Assembly (NCBI RefSeq): GCF_029893805.1
Contig: NZ_JARXYP010000002.1
Location: 5,580,001-5,644,000 of the forward strand
Length of the DNA: 64,000 nucleotides
Origin: Streptomyces sp. SAI-135
GTDB taxonomy: Bacteria > Actinomycetota > Actinomycetes > Streptomycetales > Streptomycetaceae
Reading direction: 5' to 3'
The notes below the pieces were generated by a model. The model ran no database searches and had not been told where the DNA came from. It saw only the letters and a program-made list of their open reading frames with translations. Of this stretch, positions 1-7,707 are shown piece after piece. The position numbers and the translations under genes are program-made. Position 1 is the first letter of the stretch, and each line of letters starts with the position of its first letter.

Positions 1-573
1 GGCGGCGAGGCCGCCGGGATCGGGCTCGCCGTCCTCGGCGCCCTGCACGCCGCCCACGGGGCAGGCATCGTGCACCGCGACCTCAAGCCGGCCAACGTGC
101 TCCTGGAAGCGGGGACCGGACGGGTCGTCGTGACCGACCTCGGGATCGGGGGCGGCGGCCGGGAGACCTCCGCCGGGTTCCTCGCACCGGAGTGCGCGTC
201 GGGGCCCGGTGCCGGGCCCGCCTCCGATCTGTGGTCGTTGGGCGCGGTGCTCCGGGCCGCGGTGGGGGAGGCGCCGGACGCTGCCATGGAGGAGCTGCTG
301 GACGGGCTCCTCGCCCACGAGCCCGCAGCGCGCCCGGTGGCCGGGGAAGTGGCCGCGGTCCTCGCCGGGATCGCCGGTGCGGGTGTGCCGGAGTGGGCAC
401 GGCCGACGCGTGAGTCCCACCCTCCGCTGGAGGCCGCTGCCGGCGCCGGCACGGTCACCCCACCGCACCTCGCCGCACCCGCCTCCCCCGCGCCGGACCC
501 GCCCGAACCCCGTCGCCTCACCGCCCTGACCGCCCTCGGACTCCTGCTCCAGAAAAAACCCGAGCGCGGCTGA
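1..573 (+). CDS. Ser/Thr protein kinase, C-terminal part (cut by window edge)
   Basis: The frame is open from base 1 and ends with TGA at 571-573, giving 190 visible residues; the N-lobe lies outside the window. The catalytic loop HRDLKPANVLL is at visible residues 25-35, so this is a Hanks-type kinase. The magnesium-binding motif reads DLG (46-48) instead of DFG, and the APE motif (62-64) follows after a very short activation segment. After the kinase fold comes a Pro/Ala-rich tail without a clear membrane segment or extracellular sensor. Activity is likely because HRD, Lys, Asn and the DxG aspartate are all present. Substrate and start are unknown from this window. Confidence 0.85.
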   Translation, partial: GGEAAGIGLAVLGALHAAHGAGIVHRDLKPANVLLEAGTGRVVVTDLGIGGGGRETSAGFLAPECASGPGAGPASDLWSLGAVLRAAVGEAPDAAMEELLDGLLAHEPAARPVAGEVAAVLAGIAGAGVPEWARPTRESHPPLEAAAGAGTVTPPHLAAPASPAPDPPEPRRLTALTALGLLLQKKPERG

Positions 574-699
574 TCGTCTCGCGTCCAACCCGCTGATCAG
601 CACATTCCTCGCCAGTCATCACTGGCAAGATGTGTGTATGCCGTGAGCTCCGTTACCGACGGGTACCCAAAGCCCCCGCTGCGGAATACCCTGCGGCTC

Positions 700-2313
700 A
701 TGACGGACGCGCAGGCCCCGGCCCAGACCGGCACGAACCCCCTCGCCCCCGCCCCGGAGGGCGCCCGTACCGCGGCCGACGTGGTCACCCCGGAGCTGGT
801 CGCCCAGCTCACCAAGGGGGTGACCGGGTCCGGACGTACCGCCAACCACACGCCGTTCACCGGCGAGAAGCTGGCCGACCTGCCCGAGTCCACCCCCGAG
901 GACGTGGAGAAGGCCTTCGCGGCGGCCCGCCGTGCGCAGGCGGTGTGGGAGCAGACCCCCGTACGGCAGCGCGCGGCCGTCCTGCTCCGCTTCCACGACC
1001 TGATCCTGGAGCGCCAGGCCGAAGTCCTCGACCTCATCCAGCTGGAGACCGGCAAGGCCCGGCTGCACGCACACGAGGAAGTGCAGGCAGTCGCGGTCGC
1101 GGCCCGCCACTACGGCCGCAAGGCGCCCGCCTATCTGAGGCCGAAGCGGCACACCGGGGCCGTGCCCACCCTCACCAAGGTCACCGAACTGCGCCACGCG
1201 CGCGGCGTCGTCGGCCAGATCGCCCCCTGGAACTACCCGCTCGAACTGTCCGTCGGCGACGCGCTCCCCGCCTTCGCCGCGGGCAACGCCGTCGTCATGA
1301 AGCCGGACACCGAGACCTGCCTGACCGCCCTGTGGGCGCGGGACCTGCTGGTCGAGGCCGGCCTGCCCGCCGAGGTCTTCCAGATCGTCCTCGGTGACGG
1401 TCCCGTCGTCGGCCCCGAGGTCGTCCGGCACGCCGACTACGTCTCCTTCACGGGCTCCACCCGCACCGGGCGCGAGGTCGCCCAGGGCGCCGCGGCCCGG
1501 CTGGTCGGCGTGTCCCTCGAACTCGGCGGCAAGAACGCCATGCTGGTCCTGGAGGACGCCGACATCGAGAAGGCCGCCGCCGGTGCCGTGCGCGCCTGCT
1601 TCTCCTCCGCCGGCCAACTCTGCATCTCCATCGAGCGGTTGTACGTCCACGAGTCCATAGCGGACGCCTTCCTGGAGCGCTTCGCCGCCCGCACCCGGGC
1701 CATGCGCCTCGGCACGTCCCTCGCCTACGGCGCCGACATGGGCTCGCTGGTGGGGGAGCGGCAGCTGGAGACGGTCACCCGGCACGTCGAGGAGGCCGTC
1801 GAGAAGGGCGCCAAGGTCGTCGCCGGCGGTGTCGCCCGCCCGGACATCGGCCCGTACTTCTTCGAGCCGACCATCCTCGACGGCGTCACCGAGCCGATGG
1901 CGGTCTGCGCCGAGGAGACCTTCGGCCCGGTCGTCTCGGTCTACCGCTTCAAGACCGAGGACGAGGCCGTCGAGCTCGCCAACTCCACGCCGTACGGCCT
2001 GAACTCCTCGGTGTGGACGAAGGACGGCAAGCGGGGCCGCGAGATCGCCTCCCGGGTGCGCGCCGGCACCGTCAACGTCAACGAGGGATACGCCTCCGCC
2101 TACGGCAGCGTCCAGTCCCCGATGGGCGGCATGAAGGACTCCGGCCTCGGCCGCCGGCACGGCTCCGAGGGCATCCTCAAGTACACCGAGGCCCAGACGA
2201 TCGCCCAGCAGCGACTGCTCCCGATGGCACCGTCGATGGGGATGGACGACGAGAAGTACGCCCAGTTCATGAGCAGGAGCCTGCGGCTCATGAAGGCCCT
2301 GCGTTTCAAGTAG
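700..2313 (+). CDS. NAD(P)-dependent aldehyde dehydrogenase, succinate-semialdehyde dehydrogenase type
   Basis: This 537-residue protein oxidises an aldehyde to an acid; succinic semialdehyde is the likely substrate in the family it most resembles. Visible motifs are APWNYPL, VMKPD, FTGSTRTG, the catalytic Glu in LELGGKN (E274) and the nucleophile in SAGQLC (C308). The 34-residue Glu-Cys spacing is normal for the superfamily. I chose ATG 700, because upstream ATG 634 and GTG 643 would add an unusual tail; no strong ribosome site settles it. A GMC-type oxidoreductase starts 30 bases downstream, so the two are probably co-transcribed and may act in series, alcohol to aldehyde to acid. That last point is inference. 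Confidence 0.9.
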   Translation: MTDAQAPAQTGTNPLAPAPEGARTAADVVTPELVAQLTKGVTGSGRTANHTPFTGEKLADLPESTPEDVEKAFAAARRAQAVWEQTPVRQRAAVLLRFHDLILERQAEVLDLIQLETGKARLHAHEEVQAVAVAARHYGRKAPAYLRPKRHTGAVPTLTKVTELRHARGVVGQIAPWNYPLELSVGDALPAFAAGNAVVMKPDTETCLTALWARDLLVEAGLPAEVFQIVLGDGPVVGPEVVRHADYVSFTGSTRTGREVAQGAAARLVGVSLELGGKNAMLVLEDADIEKAAAGAVRACFSSAGQLCISIERLYVHESIADAFLERFAARTRAMRLGTSLAYGADMGSLVGERQLETVTRHVEEAVEKGAKVVAGGVARPDIGPYFFEPTILDGVTEPMAVCAEETFGPVVSVYRFKTEDEAVELANSTPYGLNSSVWTKDGKRGREIASRVRAGTVNVNEGYASAYGSVQSPMGGMKDSGLGRRHGSEGILKYTEAQTIAQQRLLPMAPSMGMDDEKYAQFMSRSLRLMKALRFK

Positions 2314-2343
2314 GAACACTCCGGTTCTCGACGAGGAGAGCAC

Positions 2344-4122
2344 GTGCCACAGGACACCTACGACTACGACGTCATCGTCGTCGGATCAGGCTTCGGCGGT
2401 TCCGTCACCGCCCTTCGCCTCACCGAGAAGGGCTACCGCGTAGGTGTCCTGGAAGCCGGACGCCGCTTCACCCGTGAGACGCTCCCGAAGAACTCCTGGG
2501 ACCTGAAGAACTACCTCTGGGCGCCGAAGCTCGGCATGTACGGCATCCAGCGCATCCACCTCCTGGGCAACGTCATGGTCCTCGCGGGAGCGGGCGTCGG
2601 CGGCGGCTCCCTCAACTACGCCAACACCCTCTACGTCCCCCCGAAGCCCTTCTTCGAGGACCCGCAGTGGCGTGACATCACGGACTGGCAGGAGGAGCTG
2701 GAGCCGTACTACGACCAGGCCCGCCGCATGCTCGGTGTCCGCCTCAACCCGACGATGACCCCCTCCGACGTCCACCTGAAGGCGGCCGCGGAGCGGATGG
2801 GCGTCGGCGACACCTTCCACATGGCCCCGGTCGGCGTCTTCTTCGGCGACGGCGAGGACGCGGAGGGCAAGGGGAAAGCCGCCCCCGGCGAGCAGGTCGA
2901 CGACCCCTACTTCGGCGGGGCGGGCCCTTCCCGCAAAGCCTGCATCGAGTGCGGCGAGTGCATGACCGGCTGCCGGCACGGCGCCAAGAACACCCTGAAC
3001 GAGAACTACCTCTACCTCGCCGAGAAGGCGGGTGCTGTCGTCCACCCCCTCACCACCGTCGTGTCGGTCACCGACGACTCGCAGGGCGGCTACGCGATCG
3101 CGACCCTCCCCACCGACGACCGCCGCAAGGCGAAGGGCCGCACCTTCAAGGCCCGCAGGGTCGTCATCGCCGCCGGCACCTACGGCACCCAGACCCTGCT
3201 GCACCGCATGAAGGCGGGCGGCCAACTGCCGTACATCTCGGACCGGTTGGGTGAACTCACCCGCACCAACTCCGAGGCCCTGGTGGGCGCCCAGACCGAC
3301 AACCGCCGCTACCGCAGGGCGACCGGTGCGCCGAAGGTGGACTTCACCCAGGGGGTCGCCATCACCTCGTCCATCCACCCGGACGAGAACACCCACATCG
3401 AGCCGGTCCGCTACGGCAAGGGCTCCAACTCGATGGGCAGCCTGTCCATCCTCCAGGTGCCGTACGCCGAGGGCTCGTCCAGGGCCATGGCCTGGCTGGC
3501 GAACGCCGCGAAGCACCCGCTCCTCGTCCTGCGTTCGCTCTCCAACCGACGCTGGTCGGAGCGGACCATCATCGGGCTGGTCATGCAGTCGCTGGACAAC
3601 TCCCTGACGACGTATCTGAAACCGGACGGCGTCGGCAAGGGCCTGCTCACCGCACGGCAGGGGCACGGGGCTCCCAACCCCAAGCAGATCAAGGCCGCTT
3701 CGCAGGGCGCCTCCGCGATCGCCGCCGACATCAACGGCTTCGCCGGCTCGAACGTCGGTGAGCTCATGGGCACCCCGCTCACCGCGCACTTCCTCGGCGG
3801 CTGCCCCATCGGATCCTCCCGCGACACCGGCGTCATCGACCCGTACCACCGGCTCTACGGCCACCCCGGGATCTCGGTCGTCGACGGGGCGGCGGTCTCC
3901 GCCAACCTCGGCGTGAACCCGTCGCTGACGATCACCGCGCAGGCCGAGCGGGCGATGTCGTACTGGCCCAACAAGGGCGAGGAGGACCCGCGTCCGGCAC
4001 AGGGCGAGGCGTACGTCCGGCTCGCCGCCGTCGAGCCCAAGTCACCGGCCGTTCCGGCGGAGGCCTTCGGCGCGCTGAAGCTGCCGTTCCTGGGGATGCC
4101 GGCGGTGCCGAAGAAGTCGTAG
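2344..4122 (+). CDS. GMC-family FAD-dependent oxidoreductase (cholesterol-oxidase-like)
   Basis: The GTG start has a GAGGAG ribosome site 5-10 bases upstream. The 592-residue protein opens with the FAD dinucleotide-binding motif GSGFGG (residues 14-19) and ends with the GMC-type segment VVDGAAVSANLGVNPSLT, where the catalytic His/Asn region of glucose-methanol-choline oxidoreductases sits. A cysteine cluster CIECGECMTGC (C200, C203, C206, C210) resembles an iron-sulfur or zinc site, which most flavoprotein alcohol oxidases lack; this suggests electrons pass on to another carrier rather than to oxygen. It lies 30 bases after the aldehyde dehydrogenase. The substrate cannot be told from sequence. 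Confidence 0.88.
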   Translation: MPQDTYDYDVIVVGSGFGGSVTALRLTEKGYRVGVLEAGRRFTRETLPKNSWDLKNYLWAPKLGMYGIQRIHLLGNVMVLAGAGVGGGSLNYANTLYVPPKPFFEDPQWRDITDWQEELEPYYDQARRMLGVRLNPTMTPSDVHLKAAAERMGVGDTFHMAPVGVFFGDGEDAEGKGKAAPGEQVDDPYFGGAGPSRKACIECGECMTGCRHGAKNTLNENYLYLAEKAGAVVHPLTTVVSVTDDSQGGYAIATLPTDDRRKAKGRTFKARRVVIAAGTYGTQTLLHRMKAGGQLPYISDRLGELTRTNSEALVGAQTDNRRYRRATGAPKVDFTQGVAITSSIHPDENTHIEPVRYGKGSNSMGSLSILQVPYAEGSSRAMAWLANAAKHPLLVLRSLSNRRWSERTIIGLVMQSLDNSLTTYLKPDGVGKGLLTARQGHGAPNPKQIKAASQGASAIAADINGFAGSNVGELMGTPLTAHFLGGCPIGSSRDTGVIDPYHRLYGHPGISVVDGAAVSANLGVNPSLTITAQAERAMSYWPNKGEEDPRPAQGEAYVRLAAVEPKSPAVPAEAFGALKLPFLGMPAVPKKS

Positions 4123-4142
4123 GACCCCCGGCAACACGAAAG

Positions 4143-4180
4143 AGAAGGACCCGCACCCCCCTCCGAGTGCGGGTCCTTCT
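4143..4180. terminator. Bidirectional hairpin terminator
   Basis: Perfect 14-bp inverted repeat (4143-4156 with 4167-4180, loop 10) between two converging genes, the GMC oxidoreductase and the LAETG surface protein. Arms begin AGAAGGACCCGCAC, so each strand ends the stem in CCTTCT. Confidence 0.85.
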
Positions 4181-4217
4181 CCTGTCCTGCGTCAAGCCGT
4201 GCTCAGCGCGCTACGGC

Positions 4218-5243
4218 TCAGGCGTGGGCGCCGGCCGCGCCCTTGCGCCGCTTCACCGCGAAGACCACACCGGTGCCGGCGACGACGGCGAAGCCGCCGA
4301 CGAGGCCGAGGACCGGCAGGGCCGAGCTCGAACCGGTCTCGGCGAGCTGGCCGTCCACGTCGACGCCGTTGACGTCGGAGATGGGGCTCTTGCCGCCGGT
4401 CTGCGGCTTGGCGTCACCCGGCTTGCCGGCGTCGGAGCCGGCCGGCAGGACCTCGAAGTAGTAGATGCCCATGTTCTCGTCGGCCGAGACCCAGCAGCCC
4501 TTGTCGTCCGAGTACTCGGCGAGACCGATGGCGATGCCGATCGCGCTCGGGACCTCACGGTCGACCTTCACGCGGAGCTGGTAGCTGAGGGAGTCGCCGG
4601 CCTTGAGGTCGAAGGCGTTGAACGAGCCGCCCTCACCGAACTGCGTGGCCACGTCGACCCACGAGCCGCCCTGCTTCACCTGCACGGTGACCAGGTCGGT
4701 GTAGTCCTTCTCGAAGTCCCAGTCGACCGCCCCGACACCGACGATGGGCTGGATGTCCTTGATCGTCTCGTCGCCGGAGTTGCTGACGTTGAACTTGAAG
4801 TTCGTCCAGCCGCTGCCCGCCACGATGCTCTCGGGCAGACCGGTCAGCGAGCTGTGCAGCACGTCGCTGTCGTTGAAGACCGGGTCGTCGTCCTCGTCGA
4901 TCTCGCACTGGTCGACGGGCTCGTCGCTCGTGCTCGGGGAGGGGCTGGCGCTGGTGGAGCCGGACGGGCTCGTGGAGGGGCTGCCGGAGGGGGTCGAGCT
5001 GGTCTCGCCGGCGGCGGGGGAGCTCTCGCCCGTGGCGGGCGTGGTCTCCGGGGCGGCCGGGGTGGTCTCCGGGGCCGCCGTGGTGCTCTCGGGGGCCGTC
5101 GGGGTGTTCTCGCCGGCGGGCGTGCTCTCGGCCGCGGTCGGCGTGGGGGACTCCTCCGCGAAGGCGCTGGGCGCGGCGAACAGAGCCAGCGGCGCTATCG
5201 CGGCGGTCGCGGCCGCGGCGGCCAGTGCACGACGAAGCTTCAT
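4218..5243 (-). CDS. Secreted cell-wall protein with LAETG sortase signal
   Basis: 341 residues from ATG 5243. The N-terminus MKLRRALAAAAATAAIAPLA is a signal peptide, followed by a Thr/Pro/Ser/Glu-rich stalk made of short imperfect repeats of the APETTPA type, an Asp-rich linker and a compact beta-rich domain. The C-terminus is LAETG (300-304), a hydrophobic span, then KRRKGAAGAHA. This is a complete cell-wall sorting signal, and LAXTG is the form used by class E sortases in Streptomyces. It is therefore expected to be covalently linked to peptidoglycan. Longer in-frame starts upstream would bury the signal peptide and were not chosen. The function of the globular part is unknown. Confidence 0.88.
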   Translation of the reverse strand: MKLRRALAAAAATAAIAPLALFAAPSAFAEESPTPTAAESTPAGENTPTAPESTTAAPETTPAAPETTPATGESSPAAGETSSTPSGSPSTSPSGSTSASPSPSTSDEPVDQCEIDEDDDPVFNDSDVLHSSLTGLPESIVAGSGWTNFKFNVSNSGDETIKDIQPIVGVGAVDWDFEKDYTDLVTVQVKQGGSWVDVATQFGEGGSFNAFDLKAGDSLSYQLRVKVDREVPSAIGIAIGLAEYSDDKGCWVSADENMGIYYFEVLPAGSDAGKPGDAKPQTGGKSPISDVNGVDVDGQLAETGSSSALPVLGLVGGFAVVAGTGVVFAVKRRKGAAGAHA

Positions 5244-5456
5244 GAAGACCTCGGAAGTCAGGTGTGCCGCACTCGCGCGGCACACGTCTAGGAGAGGCCT
5301 CCGCGTGTGGGGCGCGGGTGGGGCCCGTGATTCGTGAGGTTTGATCCACGACACCGGGGAAAGGTTGTGCGGGCATTCACAGAAAACTTATGTGGGCTGA
5401 GTCACACGTCAGTTCAGCTTGTGAACGGGCTTTCCCAGGCCCTAGAACTGACCCAC

Positions 5457-6563
5457 GTGTCTGAAGACCCCAAGATCCCGGACGACGTCTGGGAACGGTT
5501 CGCCCGTGACACCGAACGGGACATCCGGGGCTCCGCCCCCAAGGAGCCCTCCGCGCGGGCCCGTGAGGTGACGGAGCGGCTGCGGCGACAGGAAGCGCGC
5601 GGCGAACTGCCGGAGGGCTGGCGCACCGGGCCGGCCTGGCAGCAGAAGAGGAGCCGGCGGGGCCTGTGGGGCGTCCTCGGCGTCGCCGTCGCGGTGGTGG
5701 TGGCCGTCGTGGCGGTGAAGCCCTCGCTGGTGCCGGGCGACCCCTTCGGCGGGGAGAGCTCCGCGGCGGCCGAGCCCGCCCCGCTGCCGCAGGAGACGCA
5801 GGCACCGACCGCCGCACCCTCCGCCGAGGCCTCCGCGATCCCGACCCTGGACGACCCGTTCGCCGGCTCGCCCGCCAAGCGCTGGGCCGACGGCGCCGCC
5901 GGGATCGCCGTACCGGAGGCGAAGGCCGTCGGCGGCCGGTCCGCGGCGAAGGTCGAGCAGGTGCTGGAGCTGACCAGGAAGCTCCTCGTCGAGTCCAACC
6001 TCGACCCGGCGACGCTGCGCGGCGAACGGCCGAAGGCGGCGCTCGACGTGCTGGACCCGTTGCAGAAGGACGTCCGGGGGCTCCTGGAGACCGGCCTGCG
6101 CGAGCCGGACGACACCCACGACCCGCTGTGGATGTTCAGCCGCTTCGACCCCGAGGAGGTCCGGCTGGTCGGCGACGTCGTGAAGACCCGCGGCCGTATG
6201 ACCTTCAAGGCCGGCGACCACGCCTCCGTGGCCGTGCACGCCGACTACACCTTCGTCTACCCGGTCGTGCAGACCAACGGCTCCACCGAGGTCACCCGCA
6301 CCATCGTCCGCCGGATCCTCGACGTGGAGATCTCCGACCCGGCCAGGTACCAGGTCACCCCGGGCAAGCTCACCGTCGTGAACTGGGACCAGGACATCAA
6401 CAACTCGGCCTGCGATGTCCACGACGGCTACCTGCACCCGTCGTTCAGCTCCTCCGAACCCACGGGAGCGGCCCCCACCGGACCGACCACCGACCCGTAC
6501 GACCGCAGCAAGCCCCTCGACCCCGACCGTGCCGAGGGCTGCGGAACCGTCTCCCGCGTCTGA
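5457..6563 (+). CDS. Conserved single-pass membrane protein, function unknown
   Basis: 368 residues if GTG 5457 is used (MSEDPKIPDDVWERF); the frame is open further upstream but the sequence there looks non-coding. Residues 1-65 are charged and helical, a single membrane segment lies at about 69-88 (GLWGVLGVAVAVVVAVVAV), and a large domain of some 270 residues should lie outside the cell. The outer domain contains an SRFDPEEVRLVGDVVKTRG region and ends close to two cysteines that could form a disulfide (NSACDVHDG and EGCGTVS). It is divergent from the LAETG gene with 213 bases between them. I do not recognise a family with a known job. Confidence 0.8.
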   Translation: MSEDPKIPDDVWERFARDTERDIRGSAPKEPSARAREVTERLRRQEARGELPEGWRTGPAWQQKRSRRGLWGVLGVAVAVVVAVVAVKPSLVPGDPFGGESSAAAEPAPLPQETQAPTAAPSAEASAIPTLDDPFAGSPAKRWADGAAGIAVPEAKAVGGRSAAKVEQVLELTRKLLVESNLDPATLRGERPKAALDVLDPLQKDVRGLLETGLREPDDTHDPLWMFSRFDPEEVRLVGDVVKTRGRMTFKAGDHASVAVHADYTFVYPVVQTNGSTEVTRTIVRRILDVEISDPARYQVTPGKLTVVNWDQDINNSACDVHDGYLHPSFSSSEPTGAAPTGPTTDPYDRSKPLDPDRAEGCGTVSRV

Positions 6564-6589
6564 GCGAGGAAACCGGCGCACCGGCATGC

Positions 6590-6624
6590 GAAGGGCCCCG
6601 CGGGACGGAGCCGCGGGGCCCTTC
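6590..6624. terminator. Hairpin terminator
   Basis: Perfect 14-bp stem (6590-6603 with 6611-6624, loop GACGGAG) followed by TTTCG, 27 bases after the stop of the membrane protein gene. Confidence 0.85.
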
Positions 6625-6735
6625 TTTCGTCAGCACCGACGTCAGGGCAGCGCCGGTGCCTGGGAGCGGCGCCGGGGGGTTGCGCCGCTTGCTCTCCGTG
6701 TCCGTGCCACCTGGACGCCCGCCTGGTCCGGACCT

Positions 6736-6764
6736 TTGGCAGTACGGTGACGCACAACGAATGT
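6736..6764 (+). promoter_or_regulatory. Candidate promoter for a small RNA
   Basis: TTGGCA (6736-6741), 17-base spacer, GAATGT (6759-6764). The -10 box fits the loose streptomycete NANNNT pattern. Predicted start near 6771, just where a stem begins. Confidence 0.4.
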
Positions 6765-6770
6765 GGTTGT

Positions 6771-6905
6771 CTGCGGAGGGACTTGGGGGCTTTCTAGGCA
6801 TCGTGCTGGATGGACGCGGCCTCCGCAACCGTTTGACCCAGCCTTGTGCCGGTACTTGTCCCCGCCGGCCGGCCCCGGGCGTCCCCGGAGCCGGCCGTTC
6901 TCTTG
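6771..6905 (+). ncRNA. Candidate structured small RNA
   Basis: No convincing coding sequence exists from 6564 to 7106. Within it the predicted transcript starts at about 6771, opens with an 8-bp stem (6772-6779 TGCGGAGG with 6820-6827 CCTCCGCA) and ends in a GC-rich hairpin (8 bp, 6866-6873 with 6890-6897, plus an inner 5 bp) followed by GTTCTCTT. Promoter, closing stem and terminator-like end in the right order and spacing suggest an RNA of about 130 nt. No known family was recognised. A 109-codon frame at 6763-7092 runs through it but lacks streptomycete codon bias. Confidence 0.35.
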
Positions 6906-7106
6906 GGTGACCGGGCTGCTGTCCCCTGCCGTCCGGTCACTTCCTGGAGCGAGGTCCCACGGCGCACGGCGTGATCCGTGCGCCTCATCGCTCCAGCGAG
7001 CCACGCGTGGTTCTGTCGGGCCCGCCCCTGGCTGGCACGGACACCACCACCAACGACGCGGGCGGCCCGGCGGTCACGCGCCGTACGGGTGAGGCGGGCC
7101 CCGAAC

Positions 7107-7391
7107 TCAGATACGACCCCGGCACAGTTCGAGGAGCGTCATGGCGAGCGAGGTGCCCGGCTTGCCGAGCGCCTCGCGGTAGCGGCCGAGGATCTCCATC
7201 TCGCGCGCGAGATGGACCCGTCGGCCGCCGGAGGCGATCCGGGTCTGCTGGACGACGGACGAGACGGCCACCCGTTCCTGGATCAGGCCGATGATCCGGT
7301 CGTCGAGAGCGTCGATGCGCTCCCGGGCGTCCGCGATGACGGCTTCCGGCGCGGGGGTCTGCGCAGCGGTGGCTTCCGGTGTGGTGGTCAT
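7107..7391 (-). CDS. Chorismate mutase, AroQ class (short monofunctional type)
   Basis: Converts chorismate to prephenate, the branch toward Phe and Tyr. The 94-residue all-helical protein matches stand-alone actinobacterial AroQ enzymes in length. Active-site residues of the class are visible as Arg in RERIDALDD (R25), Arg in IQERVAVS (R40) and the Arg-Glu pair in HLAREMEIL (R63, E64), assigned by eye. ATG 7391 was chosen because MTTTPEA starts a normal N-terminus and the longer frame runs into the leader RNA. Gene expression is probably controlled by the leader peptide and terminator described separately, so the enzyme is made when aromatic aminoacyl-tRNA is short. It is divergent from guaA. 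Confidence 0.88.
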   Translation of the reverse strand: MTTTPEATAAQTPAPEAVIADARERIDALDDRIIGLIQERVAVSSVVQQTRIASGGRRVHLAREMEILGRYREALGKPGTSLAMTLLELCRGRI

Positions 7392-7443
7392 GTGGGGCTC
7401 CTGGGTGGGGTGGCGGCCCCAGGGCGGCAAGGTCCGGAAAACA

Positions 7444-7480
7444 CCAGGCGCCCCGGACCTTGTCGGCCCGGGGCGCCTGG
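7444..7480 (-). terminator. Attenuator terminator in the chorismate mutase leader
   Basis: Perfect 13-bp stem (7468-7480 with 7444-7456, loop 11), followed on the minus strand by TGTTTTCC. It lies between the leader peptide stop and the chorismate mutase start. An alternative 10-bp pairing (7453-7462 with 7428-7437) uses the second arm and is mutually exclusive with the terminator. Confidence 0.7.
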
Positions 7481-7499
7481 GAAGTCGCTTGTCAGTTGC

Positions 7500-7571
7500 T
7501 CAAGCAGCACGACCATGGCAGCCGGCGGGCCGGGTGCCATAGGTAAACAGGTAGGTCGTCTGCGGGAGCAT
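7500..7571 (-). CDS. Leader peptide of the chorismate mutase attenuator
   Basis: A 23-residue reading frame, MLPQTTYLFTYGTRPAGCHG followed by RAA, starting at ATG 7571. Residues 7-11 are Tyr-Leu-Phe-Thr-Tyr, so three of five codons read the end products of the pathway. There is no Shine-Dalgarno sequence, but the -10 box ends 6 bases before the ATG, so the message should start at the ATG itself (leaderless). Its stop is 20 bases before the terminator stem. This is the classical layout of amino-acid attenuation; the function is inferred. Confidence 0.6.
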   Translation of the reverse strand: MLPQTTYLFTYGTRPAGCHGRAA

Positions 7572-7577
7572 GGGAGC

Positions 7578-7606
7578 AGTATGCAGGGCCCCGCGGGAGT
7601 GTCCAA
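7578..7606 (-). promoter_or_regulatory. Promoter of the chorismate mutase leader
   Basis: On the minus strand TTGGAC (7606-7601), a 17-base spacer and CATACT (7583-7578). The predicted start coincides with the A of the leader-peptide ATG at 7571. Confidence 0.55.
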
Positions 7607-7661
7607 GCCCGTTCGCATCCTGAGACCGGGCTCACCCCCGAGCCGGCCCCGCCGGTCCCGG

Positions 7662-7667
7662 TAGACT
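7662..7667 (+). promoter_or_regulatory. -10 box of guaA
   Basis: TAGACT, the preferred HrdB-type -10 element, 41 bases before the guaA start. No good -35 box is seen. Confidence 0.4.
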
Positions 7668-7707
7668 CGGTACCACACACACCTCGCTCACCGCCGGAAG
7701 GCAACCC

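Noticed and set aside
619..2343. 574-codon frame on the minus strand
   Set aside because: Mirror of the aldehyde dehydrogenase gene; GC-rich third positions leave the antisense strand open. No domain and wrong codon bias.
6763..7092. 109-codon plus-strand frame
   Set aside because: No streptomycete codon bias and no domain; it coincides with the candidate small RNA, which explains the sequence better.
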